The notes below the pieces were generated by a model that had not been told where the DNA came from, ran no database searches, and worked only from the letters and a program-made list of their open reading frames with translations. From Mercurialis annua (Eukaryota; Streptophyta; Magnoliopsida; Malpighiales; Euphorbiaceae), in the NCBI RefSeq assembly GCF_937616625.2, contig NC_065575.1, positions 6,827,501-6,891,500 on the forward strand: DNA of 64,000 nt, in the 5' to 3' direction. Both the position numbers and the translations under genes were made by a program. Positions 14,260 to 25,432 of the stretch are shown one piece after another; the stretch's first letter is position 1, and every line of letters begins with the position of its first letter.

Positions 14260-14261
14260 TA

Positions 14262-17240
14262 TTTAAAATTGCCTTAAAATTTTGATTAATTTAAAACTGA
14301 AAAAAAAAAAAGGAATCCTAGTTCTCGTAGGTTCTTATATAATTATGAAGCTTAAGTTAATAATCACACACATTGAATGCATGTGATGAATATAATAACG
14401 TATTTTCATTATAAAAATAGGACATAACAGAAATTCCCAAAGTTCATCTCTTTAACATGTTTTAATAACATCTTATTGCAGTGAACATTAGCAATAAAAA
14501 AAACAAGAAGAAGATTGAAAGAACCTATAATTGTGAAGTGGTCACCATTGAAAGCGTCAATTTTTGTTTAATTTTGAAATATAGGAGGAAATTAAAAAAT
14601 TAAAGTTTTTTTATTTACAGATAAATATTATACAATTATCTCAATGACATCGTATCTAGTAGCTTGAAAATTAACTCAAAATTGGAATATATAAAAAATA
14701 ATATGCCATATAGAATAAAATGATGAGTTTCATAGATCAACTTCTTTCTTCTCAATATGAGATAAGAATTCAATCATTTTGTTCTTGTTTTTGAAACAAA
14801 ATTACATTCTACCTCGTAATTCTTTTGAACTTTCACGTTTCCATCTGTATTAGTCGTATAAAACCTAAGTATATATTGTTTTGCAGACATTCTTGTTCTG
14901 CAATAACGGGAAACAGCAGGACAAGAATTCTCTCTATTAATTGAAACAATTCAAGGTGCATCTCAATCCATAACCACAACACCGTTGTTGTTTCTTTTAC
15001 AATCTAGTTAATTTCATAGATCTATAATGGTAATATCACACTACATGAACAGAAAAATAGTCCAACTACGATATATCTCGAGTTTACATATCATTAAGAA
15101 AAATCAATTGTCAATTGAAAAACAAATGTCTTGTCAATGTAATAGTATTATTTAACTATGTAATAGTATTATTTATTATTTTATAGCTATCACATAAATA
15201 AAAGAAGAATATTTTCTTCTAAATTTCTAACATTATAAAAGAACTTCCAAAGAAAGATGAAGAATACTTGTTTATATATTTAGGGATCAGTTGATTGACC
15301 AATGGAGTCCACTTAAAACATGGCGTCAAACAAGGGAGATTCATTCACTTTCATTTCTCAAATCTCGAACCCTACTTTTATTACTACAAATATTTTTAAC
15401 TATTCTTTGTTTTGTCTCCATCTTCTTGTCCTGATCAATAAATATACGAATGTTGTAGTAGGTGGCTAGGATCAGGACATGTCAGCATGCACCAGAGAAA
15501 AAGACTCACGGGTAGTGTTGGATTAGATTAGAGTGATGATCATTCTTTAATTATTATTTACATTTTGATGAGCTAAAATAAATAAAGGAATAAAAGTGAA
15601 ATATTTTTTTGTATTTATAGCAGAAACACAAACCGACAGGGTTTGAGACAAATATGTCGCTGCTGCTGCTTAAATACTTACAAAGAAAGTGGAAGAAGAA
15701 TGAAGAGACCAGACGAACTATTTATACACTGTATTTAATTCGTTTATTTTATATTATATAGAATATATAATGGCTGAAAAGGACTATTAACTGATCAGCA
15801 AAACGAAATATGTAATGTTTTGTTATTAAATTTTCTGAATCTTGGCCTATTTTGGTGTTTTGTGTTGTGTCTTCTTGATCGTGACTTTACTATCGACCGT
15901 CTCGCACTCCCTCTCTCTTTAATTTCTTCTTCTGCTGCTGCTGCAGTTGGTTATCTTCTTGTGCCTTTGAGAGAGAATATATAGATTTAAACCTTTTTAA
16001 AATTTATTTACTAACGTACATTCAAGGTGTAAAACATTTTACTTTTATATACATTTAGTTATTTTTGTTTTTTTATTTATATTACTACTCAAAATGAGGG
16101 TAGTGGCAGTCCAACGCTAACATGCGGTGCTCCGTCGTCGGTGGCCTGTGGCTGGAACCCGATGATCGGTCGTCACAATTTGGCCGGATTGTGATGGTCA
16201 ATAATGGTCACATGATGAGAAATTATTATATAGATGTAGTCTATTACGTCCATAATCAATAATATTATAACAAGTCATTAAAATAATGATATTAATATCA
16301 CTAGTAAAAAATGTAAAAAATAACCAACGAAATTACAATAATGCCATTATTTTAATGACGTGGTATAATATAATTGGCGTAGTTTATGGATGACGTGGTG
16401 GACTAAATCTATATATAATTTCCCGTTTGACGACTATTGGTTATTGACTTTAAATCAGTTGACCATTGACTTATTAAATGTTAATCGGTTGATTGTTGAT
16501 ATTATCACTTGAATATAAAAGATATAAAATTCACCAAAACTTATCGTCAGACTCTAACGTCCGTACTCCAGTAGTGATTTTTAGTATGTCTTTTAGAATG
16601 TAATTTTTTTATAAATAATTATTTTGAATAGTTTTAAAATTAATTTTTCTTTTCACCATTTTTATAAATATAAGAGGTTAGGTTTCTAAAAATCTCTTAC
16701 ATTTACATATGTGACATCTATAAAGAGATAAGCGATTTCTTTTATCAGCCAGTCATCTATTATGTTTTAGTTTTTTTTTTTTATCACGTATTTTTATCTA
16801 AACACCGTCTATTTTTCATCTACCAGCGTTTTCTTATTGGCTTTAAAAAGTTAAAAGTATCTAATTTGTTATTTTTTGATAAAAACAATTTATCAAAATT
16901 TAGTCAATTTACACTATAGTTCATCAAGGCCAACCTCTGACCAGTGTATAAACTGGTCTACAATTGGAAAAATATAAGTTTTCTTTGTTTAAAAAATATG
17001 AATTTATATATATTTTATTTTTAATTTTTAATTTTTATGTTAAGTTAGTGGGATGAAATAAACCTTCAATGAATTTTCTATCTATTTTTCTGGTAACGCA
17101 ATGTGGTATTTATATATGTACTTACTTTGTTGGTGTTATGTGTGTCATTTCTGAAATTATGTACTGTATTTCTTACACTCTTTTTGTTTGGATTAATTTG
17201 GAATTACTGAACCATTGTATCACTGATTTTACCTGTGGAA
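14262..17240. other. AT-rich intergenic DNA with one foldback
   Basis: No gene was recognised. A pyrimidine-rich patch at 15890-15970 has short (CTG)n and TTCTTC runs. A foldback of moderate quality lies at about 16193-16445: a left arm around TGTAGTCTATTACGTCCATA matches a right arm around TATGGATGACGTGGTGGACT. I could not find matching flanking duplications for it. Confidence 0.5.
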
Positions 17241-17249
17241 ATTAAATAA

Positions 17250-17657
17250 GAGAAAATTACTATAAGGTACCTCACATTTGTCATAATTCACAGTTTGATA
17301 CCCCTTGTTTGAAAATCAAACGATTTGGTATCTCAGTTTTGATTTTGTAAACTATAAGGCCCTTCTGTTAAATATAGGTACTCAATCGTTAACGAAATGA
17401 AATGTGAGGTACCAAATAGCTTACAAATGAGGTACCTAATCGTTTACATAATTGAAACTGAGGTACCAAATCGTTTAAATAATTAAAACTGAGGTACCAA
17501 ATCGTTTGAAAATAAATTTTAAATTATTAACGGAACTAATAAAATGGTCTTATAGTTTATAAAATCAAAATTGAGGTATCAAATCGTTTAATTTTCAAAT
17601 AAGAGGTACCAAACTGTGAATTATGATAAATGTGAGGTATCTTAGAGTAATTTGCTC
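17250..17657. mobile_element. Foldback MITE, 408 bp, 9-bp target duplication
   Basis: A perfect 9-bp repeat ATTAAATAA flanks it (17241-17249 and 17658-17666). The ends GAGAAAATTACTATAAGG and CTTAGAGTAATTTGCTC are inverted repeats and the arms pair along nearly their whole length. The centre carries repeats of GAGGTACCAAATCGTTT. There is no coding frame, and the duplication length points to a Mutator-like origin. Confidence 0.8.
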
Positions 17658-17666
17658 ATTAAATAA

Positions 17667-20238
17667 ATATTTTGATATGAAAAATAAGCAACAAATATTT
17701 AATTTATAAATGGCTCAAATATTTCAAAGAGATGCTTACAGTTTTCTGTTTAATTAGCCAATTGTTTGGTAAAAATGATCTTCCAAGATGTGTAAGAAAT
17801 TGTGACATCTATAAAATGTGGTTGTCCTTATTTTAATTTTTTTAATTTCTTGCAATTAGTAGGTATGCACCATTACAGCTAATAAATTAATCTTTACTCG
17901 TCACATAAGATTTGATTGATCTACATTAACTAAAAGCAATTTAATAATCCACTCAATTAAATTAAGAAATAATGATCGTAGACAATACTTTTAATTAATC
18001 AATTAGTATCTATATTAATTCGAAGAATTCAGATTGGATAAATCACAAATATAATAAAATTACTCCTATTGACATAGTTTGAATTAAAAATAAATCAATC
18101 AATTTTTAAAACACAAGATTTTTAAATACTACTAACTTTCTACAATTCAGATTGAATTTAAAAATAATAAATTTATATAAAAATAATAGGTGGAATATAA
18201 TAATACTTATGCTAAAGAAAAATTTGGTGGAATTCCATTTTTTATTTTGGCACCGACAGTAAATGGACATTTTGAATAATATGGACTATCAAAATGCAAA
18301 TTGGATAAAAATGTAAGGAAAATTGACCGCTCATTTCAATTATTTCTCTTATTTCAAGAAAACTTTAGGTTATACTTACTAAATAGAATGGTCAACATCA
18401 TTGATTAATTGTGGGAAAGAGCCTAAACATTACTACGTTACGCTATATAAGTGTAAATGTTTCATGTGCATGTCAGTATTAATAATAATATCGCTATCAA
18501 GAAAATGATAGCTTGGATTTAAGTAAAAGTTTTGTTGATACTTTCAAGTAATTAAAATTGAAGGCTTGGGTTAATAATTTGATAACAATATACCTCCCGC
18601 AAAATATTTAAAACTCTAACAAGTCAATACATTAAAAAAAAGTCAGCATAATCGAAGAACAATGTAATCTAAATAAGGTATTCAAAAAAATTAATCGGAA
18701 AGCAAATGAATGAATTTTTTAATACGAATTAGGACATATGTTAAAATCGGAATTTTTTCTTTAAAAAGTTAAAACCGATGATCAGACCTGATTAGGGCGA
18801 ATGCTCATGTATAGCTCCGCCTCTACAAATTATAATAAGAATTAACTAGGAATAAAATAAGAATAAAATTTTGAAAGTGAAAAACTAGGACCATAAAAAT
18901 TTCTAGAAAAAGGAATATCTAATGCATATGACATATTTTTAAGTGTAACAGAAATACACTCAAGCATTAGTATAAAAATACTAGATAAAAAGAATCCAAC
19001 ATGTTACACGATTTTATGTATATATTTCTTTATGAACAAATCTTAGATATACTTTTTGCACTATAATTCTCTTGTTTTTTTTTAATGTTCTTTTAACATT
19101 GGTTCATCCTTTCAAATTTAAATCTACTACATGAGATCTTATTCTTATTCATATATATGTAATTAAATTTTTTTGTAAGTAAATTATATAGAAATCATAT
19201 TTCCTCTAATACAAATGTGTATCTATAGCATTATTAATTTTTCCATTTTTTTGAAAATTGAACCTCACCTTAATACTTGTTAATTTCTATTCCATTTTAG
19301 AGTTTAAATCACAAATTTAAAGTTACTTTTTCTTAAAATACCAATAAAAATTAAAAATTGTAAGAATAAATACTTTATCCTTATAAATTTAGGTTCGAAT
19401 TAAACATTGTTTTTTCCATGAGTTTTAAAAGATTATAATTTTCTCCCTCATATTTATAATCTATATAATTGAAACCCGGATAAATAGAGAATTTTAGTTA
19501 AAGAAAACTAAAGGTGAGAAAAAATAATAAATTTATAAAATTTATAAAAAAAAACAGTAATTCGGACCTTAACTCATGGAGTAATATTAATTATTCCAAT
19601 ATTGTAATGGTGCATTTTAGGAAGGGCAGTGTCCATATCCTGACATATTATAATAAATCGGCACAAAAACAATTAATTATTTGTATCAATATAAATAAGT
19701 TAGTATAAAATTAAATGAATTATGCGTGTCAACGTGATCCATTTAATGTAAATTGATATGGATGAGTATTCAGTCCGGTTAGTTAAAACCAAACCTAAAA
19801 AATACCAAAATCAAATTAATCAATCGATCAAATATAAAATTTTAACTTAAACCGAAAAATTGTTTTGAAATATCGGTCGGTTAAGTTAAACCAACAAAAT
19901 TACAAAAAAAGGCCTCAAATATTTGGTTACTTAGTCGGTTCGGTTAATTTTGATTTTCCAAAATCAAAAATAAAGCCGGCCCAATAATCAAAATAAAAAT
20001 AAAAAATTAACCGAACTCAATTCTAACAACCGTCCGAAAGTTTTTGATTCGGTCAGTGAAAACGTTTGCTCAGACATTTTGCTTACCCCTACGAATTGAA
20101 TAGGGTTATGAGTTATAGTCATTTAATTTCTTTATTTTATTTTTTTGATGAATTAATTCCTTTATTCTAAATTGATCAAATATCACATATTTAATTATAT
20201 ATCTTTGTCAAAAAAATTATTTATTTGATTTAACTTTT
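17667..20238. other. AT-rich intergenic DNA
   Basis: No gene was seen. The stretch 19764-20095 is rich in CGGTTCGGTT / AACCAAACC motifs in both orientations. It resembles a common plant repeat with CGGTT-type arms, but clear ends and target duplications are lacking. Confidence 0.5.
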
Positions 20239-20243
20239 ATAAC

Positions 20244-20847
20244 TGATGAATTACGGCATCTCGACGGCATTAATTCTGCAAAACAGTATAGATGGCTAAT
20301 CGGACGGTTTGTTCGATTAGCTCTCCGATGCTTAAGTCAGTTTAGACTTAAGAGAGAATATTCGTATTTATTGTAAGTTGTGTGTTTAGGCATGACTCAA
20401 ACTCTTTTTATAGTAGTCGAACGTATACCTTGCAGAGTTGTAGTAGAAAAGTGAATTCTACTCTATAGGGTTTGATCCTGATTAAGAGTGATCTTCCTTA
20501 TTTAGACAAGAATCTTATTTAGGAACGTCTTCCTAAATAGTCTCGTCTTCCTAAGTTGGAGGTTATCTTCCTAAGTTGGAGTTTATATCCAAATAGGAAA
20601 GATACTCCGAATATGCGTAGATTTAGTGATTTGTCCAAATCTCAGGGTCGACGCGATTTGTCCGAGTCCTCAGGGATTTGGTCTTTATCTTGTCGGATGA
20701 TGTTATATTCTAGTCGAGGCGGATCCTATGGATTCGGCCGCTGGTTTTGTTTGATTCTGCCCTTCGGACGGAAGTCTGGTGTCGTCTGAGAATGGATCTT
20801 CTGCGACTCGACTCCATTGTATGTAAAATTGGATACGGTATCCATCA
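20244..20847. mobile_element. Solo LTR of an LTR retrotransposon, 604 bp
   Basis: The sequence begins TGATG and ends CATCA, a 5-bp inverted terminus of the TG...CA kind. It is flanked by a perfect 5-bp duplication ATAAC (20239-20243 and 20848-20852), the standard integrase footprint. It is GC-richer than its surroundings and has no adjoining primer-binding site or gag-pol. Recombination between two LTRs therefore probably removed the internal part. Two 20-bp tandem units lie at 20547-20586. The 77-codon open frame at 20556-20789 is LTR sequence, not a gene. Confidence 0.85.
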
Positions 20848-21074
20848 ATAACTAAATTAAATAGGGATCATACCAACATGCATGAACAGACTTACATATG
20901 CAACGAATAGCTGGCAATTTCCCACTCTATAAATTTAAATAGTAAAAAAATACAATTAATATAGATTTAGTAATATAATATTTCTCATCTTGAAACTTTC
21001 TAAAATTTTAGTTTATCAACTTTTATATGTAGACTTTTATTTTTATCCTCCTATAAAATAAATTTTGAATCTCC

Positions 21075-21077
<3 letters not shown>

Positions 21078-21120
<43 letters not shown>
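21078..21120. repeat. (TA)n microsatellite
   Basis: About 21 perfect TA dinucleotide repeats. Likely polymorphic in length and prone to assembly error. Confidence 0.95.
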
Positions 21121-21123
<3 letters not shown>

Positions 21124-21315
21124 CATAGTTTTTGTAAGATTATTAATTGAATGTTCATATGACATGTTTAATTAAATAAGTTTATATAATATATATTGAT
21201 GAATTAATTTACTTTTTGTCAAAAGTTAAAATTTTTATTGATATAATAATAAAAATTACATGAGTAGTTTTTCAATACATTGAATAAACAATTTAGAATG
21301 ATAAGTGATTAAAGA

Positions 21316-21962
21316 AGAAAAAACCAACTCTCTCTCTAAAAATAAAAGCTCTCCCTTCTCTCTAAAAACAAAAGAGTTTCTTTTTTCATTCATTTTTTCA
21401 AGGGTGGGAGAAGATGATTTTTCCGGTTAACCGGAAAATCATCTTCTCTCCGCCCATATCACTATTATTTATAAATCTATCTATTTTTTTTTCAATAAAT
21501 CTTATTTAAGGTGTTTGTTTGTTTGGATTTAGTTGGTTGAATAAATTTTTAAGGTCTTTCGCAACTTTTTGATCCGAAATTTTAGATCGTTCAAGATTCT
21601 ATAGCTTTTTCCAAAACTTTAGATCCATATTCTTATAGATGTAAGATTTGGGAGATATTCTTTGATGTTGTATTTGGTTTTTTGTTAGATCTAATTTTTG
21701 ATTTCATGATTGAAGATGGGTCTTGAAGAGCTTGAAGTTTCAAGGATTGAGCGGTTTGAAGATCCTATTTCAATATTTGAACCATAAATGTATTAGGTGA
21801 TCCAGTTAATGGTTTGAAAAGCCCTTATCGATGACTGTATGTACAGCTGTATTTACAACATTTATCATTATTTCAGAACGGTTTTTTTTAGTTTATTGAA
21901 AAACCATTCATTTATGTAATTTTCGTTATTATTAATGAAAATTTTAGCCTTTGACAAAAAAA
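21316..21962 (+). mobile_element. Short poly(A)-ended retroposon, 647 bp
   Basis: A perfect 13-bp duplication AAGTGATTAAAGA flanks it (21303-21315 and 21963-21975), and an A-run immediately precedes the right copy. The 5' end has repeated CTCTCTCTAAAA motifs as in plant LINE leaders. A near-perfect palindrome centred on CCGGTTAACCGG lies at 21408-21452. No long coding frame is present. The motif TAGATCGTTCAAG is shared with the insert at 61364-61950. Confidence 0.8.
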
Positions 21963-22187
21963 AAGTGATTAAAGATAAATATATGAAAATTAATCCATTA
22001 TGTATTAGAATGCAAAGTTGAAGTAATATGGCGACACATGTTTGGATAGTTGTAGCAGAAAGCAAAGTATATTGATCATAATTGCGTTCAATGAATGATG
22101 TGGATGGGACTTCTGTATGTCTATTAATGCAAAGAGCATGAACAAGACGATGACTTGTGCAAAACCAACCCACTACCCATCATCATA

Positions 22188-22525
22188 GGCTTAATACATA
22201 GTTTGACCCCTGAACTTGTACCCTTTTACCCATCTAATCTCTAAACTTAACGTCTCACCTATCGAACCTCTGAACTTGTTAAATAATCCGATTTAACCCC
22301 TAAACTTGATAAATACGTAAATATTGAACTCCTCCGTGCCACCTGTCACTTGAAACATTCTAGAAGAAATTGTGTACGGAGGGGTTCAATGTTTACGTTT
22401 TTATCAAGTTCAGGGGTCAAATCGGATTATTTGACAAGTTCAGAGGTTCGATAGAGGAGACGTTATATTTAAGGGTTAGATGGGTAAAAGGGTACAAATT
22501 CAAAGGTCAAACTATGTATTCAGCC
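22188..22525. mobile_element. Foldback MITE, 338 bp, 10-bp target duplication
   Basis: A perfect 10-bp repeat CATCATCATA flanks it (22178-22187 and 22526-22535). The terminus GGCTTAATACATAGTTTGAC is complemented at the right end by GTCAAACTATGTATTCAGCC. The arms pair almost throughout, with a short central loop near 22340-22370. The duplication length is typical of Mutator-like elements. Open frames here are hairpin sequence. Confidence 0.85.
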
Positions 22526-22535
22526 CATCATCATA

Positions 22536-23139
22536 ATACTATATACTCGTTTATGTCCATACAATTTGGAAGTTTCGGTTTAAAACTATATTACAACTGA
22601 GAAAAATTATTGCACGCAGTTGCGCTATTTTATTCCTACAATAAATTAATTATACGTTAGCCATATAAAAAATTAATATAAAAAATTAAAAAAAATCAAT
22701 TACAAATGCTCATTGGCTTGTTGTAAATATGACATGATATAACCAACGCTTGGGATAAATACTCTTAGAACTAAATGAGTCAAAATGGATAGTACTAAGA
22801 AAATACTAACACAAAAAAATAACAAATTTACCTTGCAACTAAACGTGTTTGTATCATAAACAGTTCAATTTGTCCATGTTACATGCTTAAGGTATATCGT
22901 GTTGGAAATGATACATATTCCATTCGACTGGTTTAAGATAATTTATAAAGTGTCGTGTCGTATCCCGTAAATTCGATCAAACACATTTTGTGATGAAGGC
23001 GGACTGTAACTTGATATAGAGTTCAATTTAATTAAAAAAAATAGATATCATATTATGAAAAATATACACTTAACACATTATCAATAATATGCTAATTTTT
23101 TTGAGCTAGTGTTATCCATGTTTGATCCATTTAGACAAA
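22536..23139. other. Intergenic spacer, nothing recognised
   Basis: AT-rich DNA between two TIR elements, with no coding or repeat signal that I can support. Confidence 0.5.
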
Positions 23140-23302
23140 TTAAATAAAGAGAGAATTGGGGAAATACTTAAATAAGAAAAAAATTAGCAATTATCTACCA
23201 TAATATTTGAACTTGATTTACCTACCTACCCGTGTCAGCCAATTAGTTTTATACCCTGCTATATTTGTTTTTATACCTAAAAATTACTCCACTTGTTTAC
23301 AG

Positions 23303-23349
23303 TGTCTTCTTCTTCTTCTTCTTCTTCTTCTTCTTCTTCTTCTTTTCTT
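23303..23349. repeat. (CTT)n microsatellite
   Basis: About 14 CTT/TTC units in a row, inside the 23149-24689 element. Confidence 0.9.
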
Positions 23350-23619
23350 CATCTTTTTTAGTTTATTTTTTAAAAAATAACAAATCAACAAATCAAGTCT
23401 AATCTTCAGCTCATGACATTTTAAAAAATTAATTTATGTGATTTTATTACTATTTTTAAAGTTTTATAGCTAGTTTCAAATATATTTTCTGATCCGCTCG
23501 AATTTTTAATTCGTAATCAAATCGCTTCAAATTTCACTTGGAATTCAAATCCAACGATCATAACTTTCTCCAAAAATAAAGAAAACTGATAATTTTTTAT
23601 TTATTTGCTCTATTAAAAA

Positions 23620-24125
23620 CGGTTTCTAACTGTTTCAAACACAATTTCAAATGCAGTTTCAAATGTAGTTTCAATCAGTTTCATACAATTTTTAATAGAC
23701 ATATTTATTATCATTTAAAAAAATTATACAATAGTTTCAAACATTTTACAAGCGTATCAAACAGTTTCCAAAAAAATAGCTTCAAACAGTTTACAATGGT
23801 TTCAAACAGTTTATAAAGGTTCCAAACAGTTTCATAAAACACAATTTGCAACATTTATCTAAATACAGTTTCAAACAATTTATAAAGGTTTCAAACAGTT
23901 TAGAACGGTTTCTAAAAACACTTTAAGACGGTCTCAAAAATAACAGTTTCAAATCGTTTACAAAAGTTTCAAACAGTGTAAAACAGTTTTTAAAAAAACA
24001 CTTTTAAACAGTCTAAAAATAGCAGTTTCAACAAAACAGTTTCAAACCGTTTATAAAGATTTCAAATAGTATAAAACAGTTTCGAAAAAACAGTTTCCAA
24101 CAAATTATTAAAATTAATTTAAAAA
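23620..24125. repeat. Degenerate array of GTTTCAAACAGTTTA motifs
   Basis: More than fifteen copies of a roughly 15-25 bp motif with the core TTTCAAACAGTTT, spaced irregularly and diverged. Internal to a TIR element. Spacing is too variable and units too similar end to end for a CRISPR-like array, and this is plant DNA. Confidence 0.75.
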
Positions 24126-24759
24126 CATTTGAAAACTATGTCAAAATATTATTAATGAAGAAAAAACGATTTTTTCAAAAAATATTGAAAAAAATACCAA
24201 AAACCGATACTACAATTAAAACAACATAGAAAGAAGAAGAAGAAGATTCTGAAAAAAAAAAATCAATGATGGTGATGGCGATGACGGAAAACTTCGTTAT
24301 GTCTTGACACGAGTTAGGTCGAATTTTTCACAATGAACTCTTCTTTATCTTGATTTTTTGTATAGAATTTGTTAAGAAATTTCATTAAAATGAAAAAAAA
24401 CGTAAAAAAAGAAATTGCAGAGAAAAGAAAGATGGAGAAGAGAAGAAAGAGAAAAGAAGAGAGAGAAAAGGAAGAAAGAGGGAGGAGAGAGAGAAAATGA
24501 AGAAAAAGATAAAAAAAAATAAAAGCGCACATGTGTCTTACATGAGTGGAGTATAAATGCTAATAAGTTAAAATTCTAATTGGGGTAGAGATAGAAACAT
24601 TACAAAAAGAGAGTAAAAATATAAATTTTCAAAATTGAGGTATTTAAAACAAATAAATCTAAAAACAGAGTGTTTTATGCAAATTCCTCTTAAATAAATG
24701 TGTTGTGTTAACATGATTCATATTCTGTATTTACTTTGAATGTAGAAAGTTTAAATATA

Positions 24760-25103
24760 GGCCTAATGGAATCAAAAAAGCAAACCTTTTTGGCCTTTTG
24801 AAAAATATACAAACCTTTCAAAAGTTATAATATATCTCAATTTGGTTAATTCGTTGGAAATTTATTCAATTTTTGAAATTGATTTATCTGAATCATGTGA
24901 CATTCTAATTGATAGTTTTTTTTCTTTTCAATTTTGAAAAAATATTCATATATTCAATTGCTATTATAGGCATAATTAAATCAATTTTGGTAAAATAGAT
25001 AGATTTATAAGGAATTTGTCAAATTTGGATAAATTTATAACTTTTTAAAGGATTGTATATATTTTCAAAAAGTCGAAAAGGTTTGACTTTTGGCACTATT
25101 ACA
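24760..25103. mobile_element. Foldback MITE, about 344 bp
   Basis: The left terminus GGCCTAATGGAATCAAAAAA and an inverted right arm around AAAGTCGAAAAGGTTTGACT pair over about 70 bp. The flanks TTAAATATA and TTTTATATA match at only 7 of 9 positions, so the ends are less certain than in other copies. The GGCCTAAT start fits the family seen elsewhere in the window. Confidence 0.55.
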
Positions 25104-25432
25104 TTTTATATATATTGTCTCATGTTTAAAACTCATCTAAAATGCCTGATAGTTAAACTAAAAAATAAATAAATTAAATATTAACATATTGATATGATTT
25201 ATATTCAACTCATTTATAATAAATAGATTAAATGAATTGTGTTGTTATGACTATAACCTAGCACTGTATTAAACGAATTATACGCATACATGACACCCAT
25301 GACTTGTTAAATTTTTGTGACGTGTTCGTTTCGACACAGTTACTAATTAGAGCATGTTTGTGTTGATCGTAATCATATTAAATATAGTGGGTAGACATGA
25401 TACAAATACGACTCGCTAATCTGTTTTAATAT

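Larger units (their letters stand above)
23149..24689. mobile_element. Mutator-like non-autonomous element, 1541 bp
   Basis: A perfect 9-bp duplication TTAAATAAA flanks it (23140-23148 and 24690-24698). Its short imperfect inverted ends are GAGAGAATTGGGGAAA and ATGCAAATTCCTC. The interior carries a (CTT)n run and a long array of GTTTCAAACAGTTTA-like motifs but no transposase. Its design, with weak TIRs and internal tandem arrays, parallels the 11360-13421 element. Confidence 0.6.

Noticed and set aside
19764..20095. CGGTT-rich repeat considered as a complete MITE
   Set aside because: Opposed CGGTT/AACCG motifs are present, but I found no matching termini or target duplication, so only the spacer is described.
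22370..22600. 76-codon open frame on plus
   Set aside because: It is the right arm of a foldback MITE read through; its complement occurs in the left arm.
23620..24125. CRISPR-like short repeats
   Set aside because: Units are diverged, irregularly spaced and without unique spacers, and the DNA is eukaryotic.
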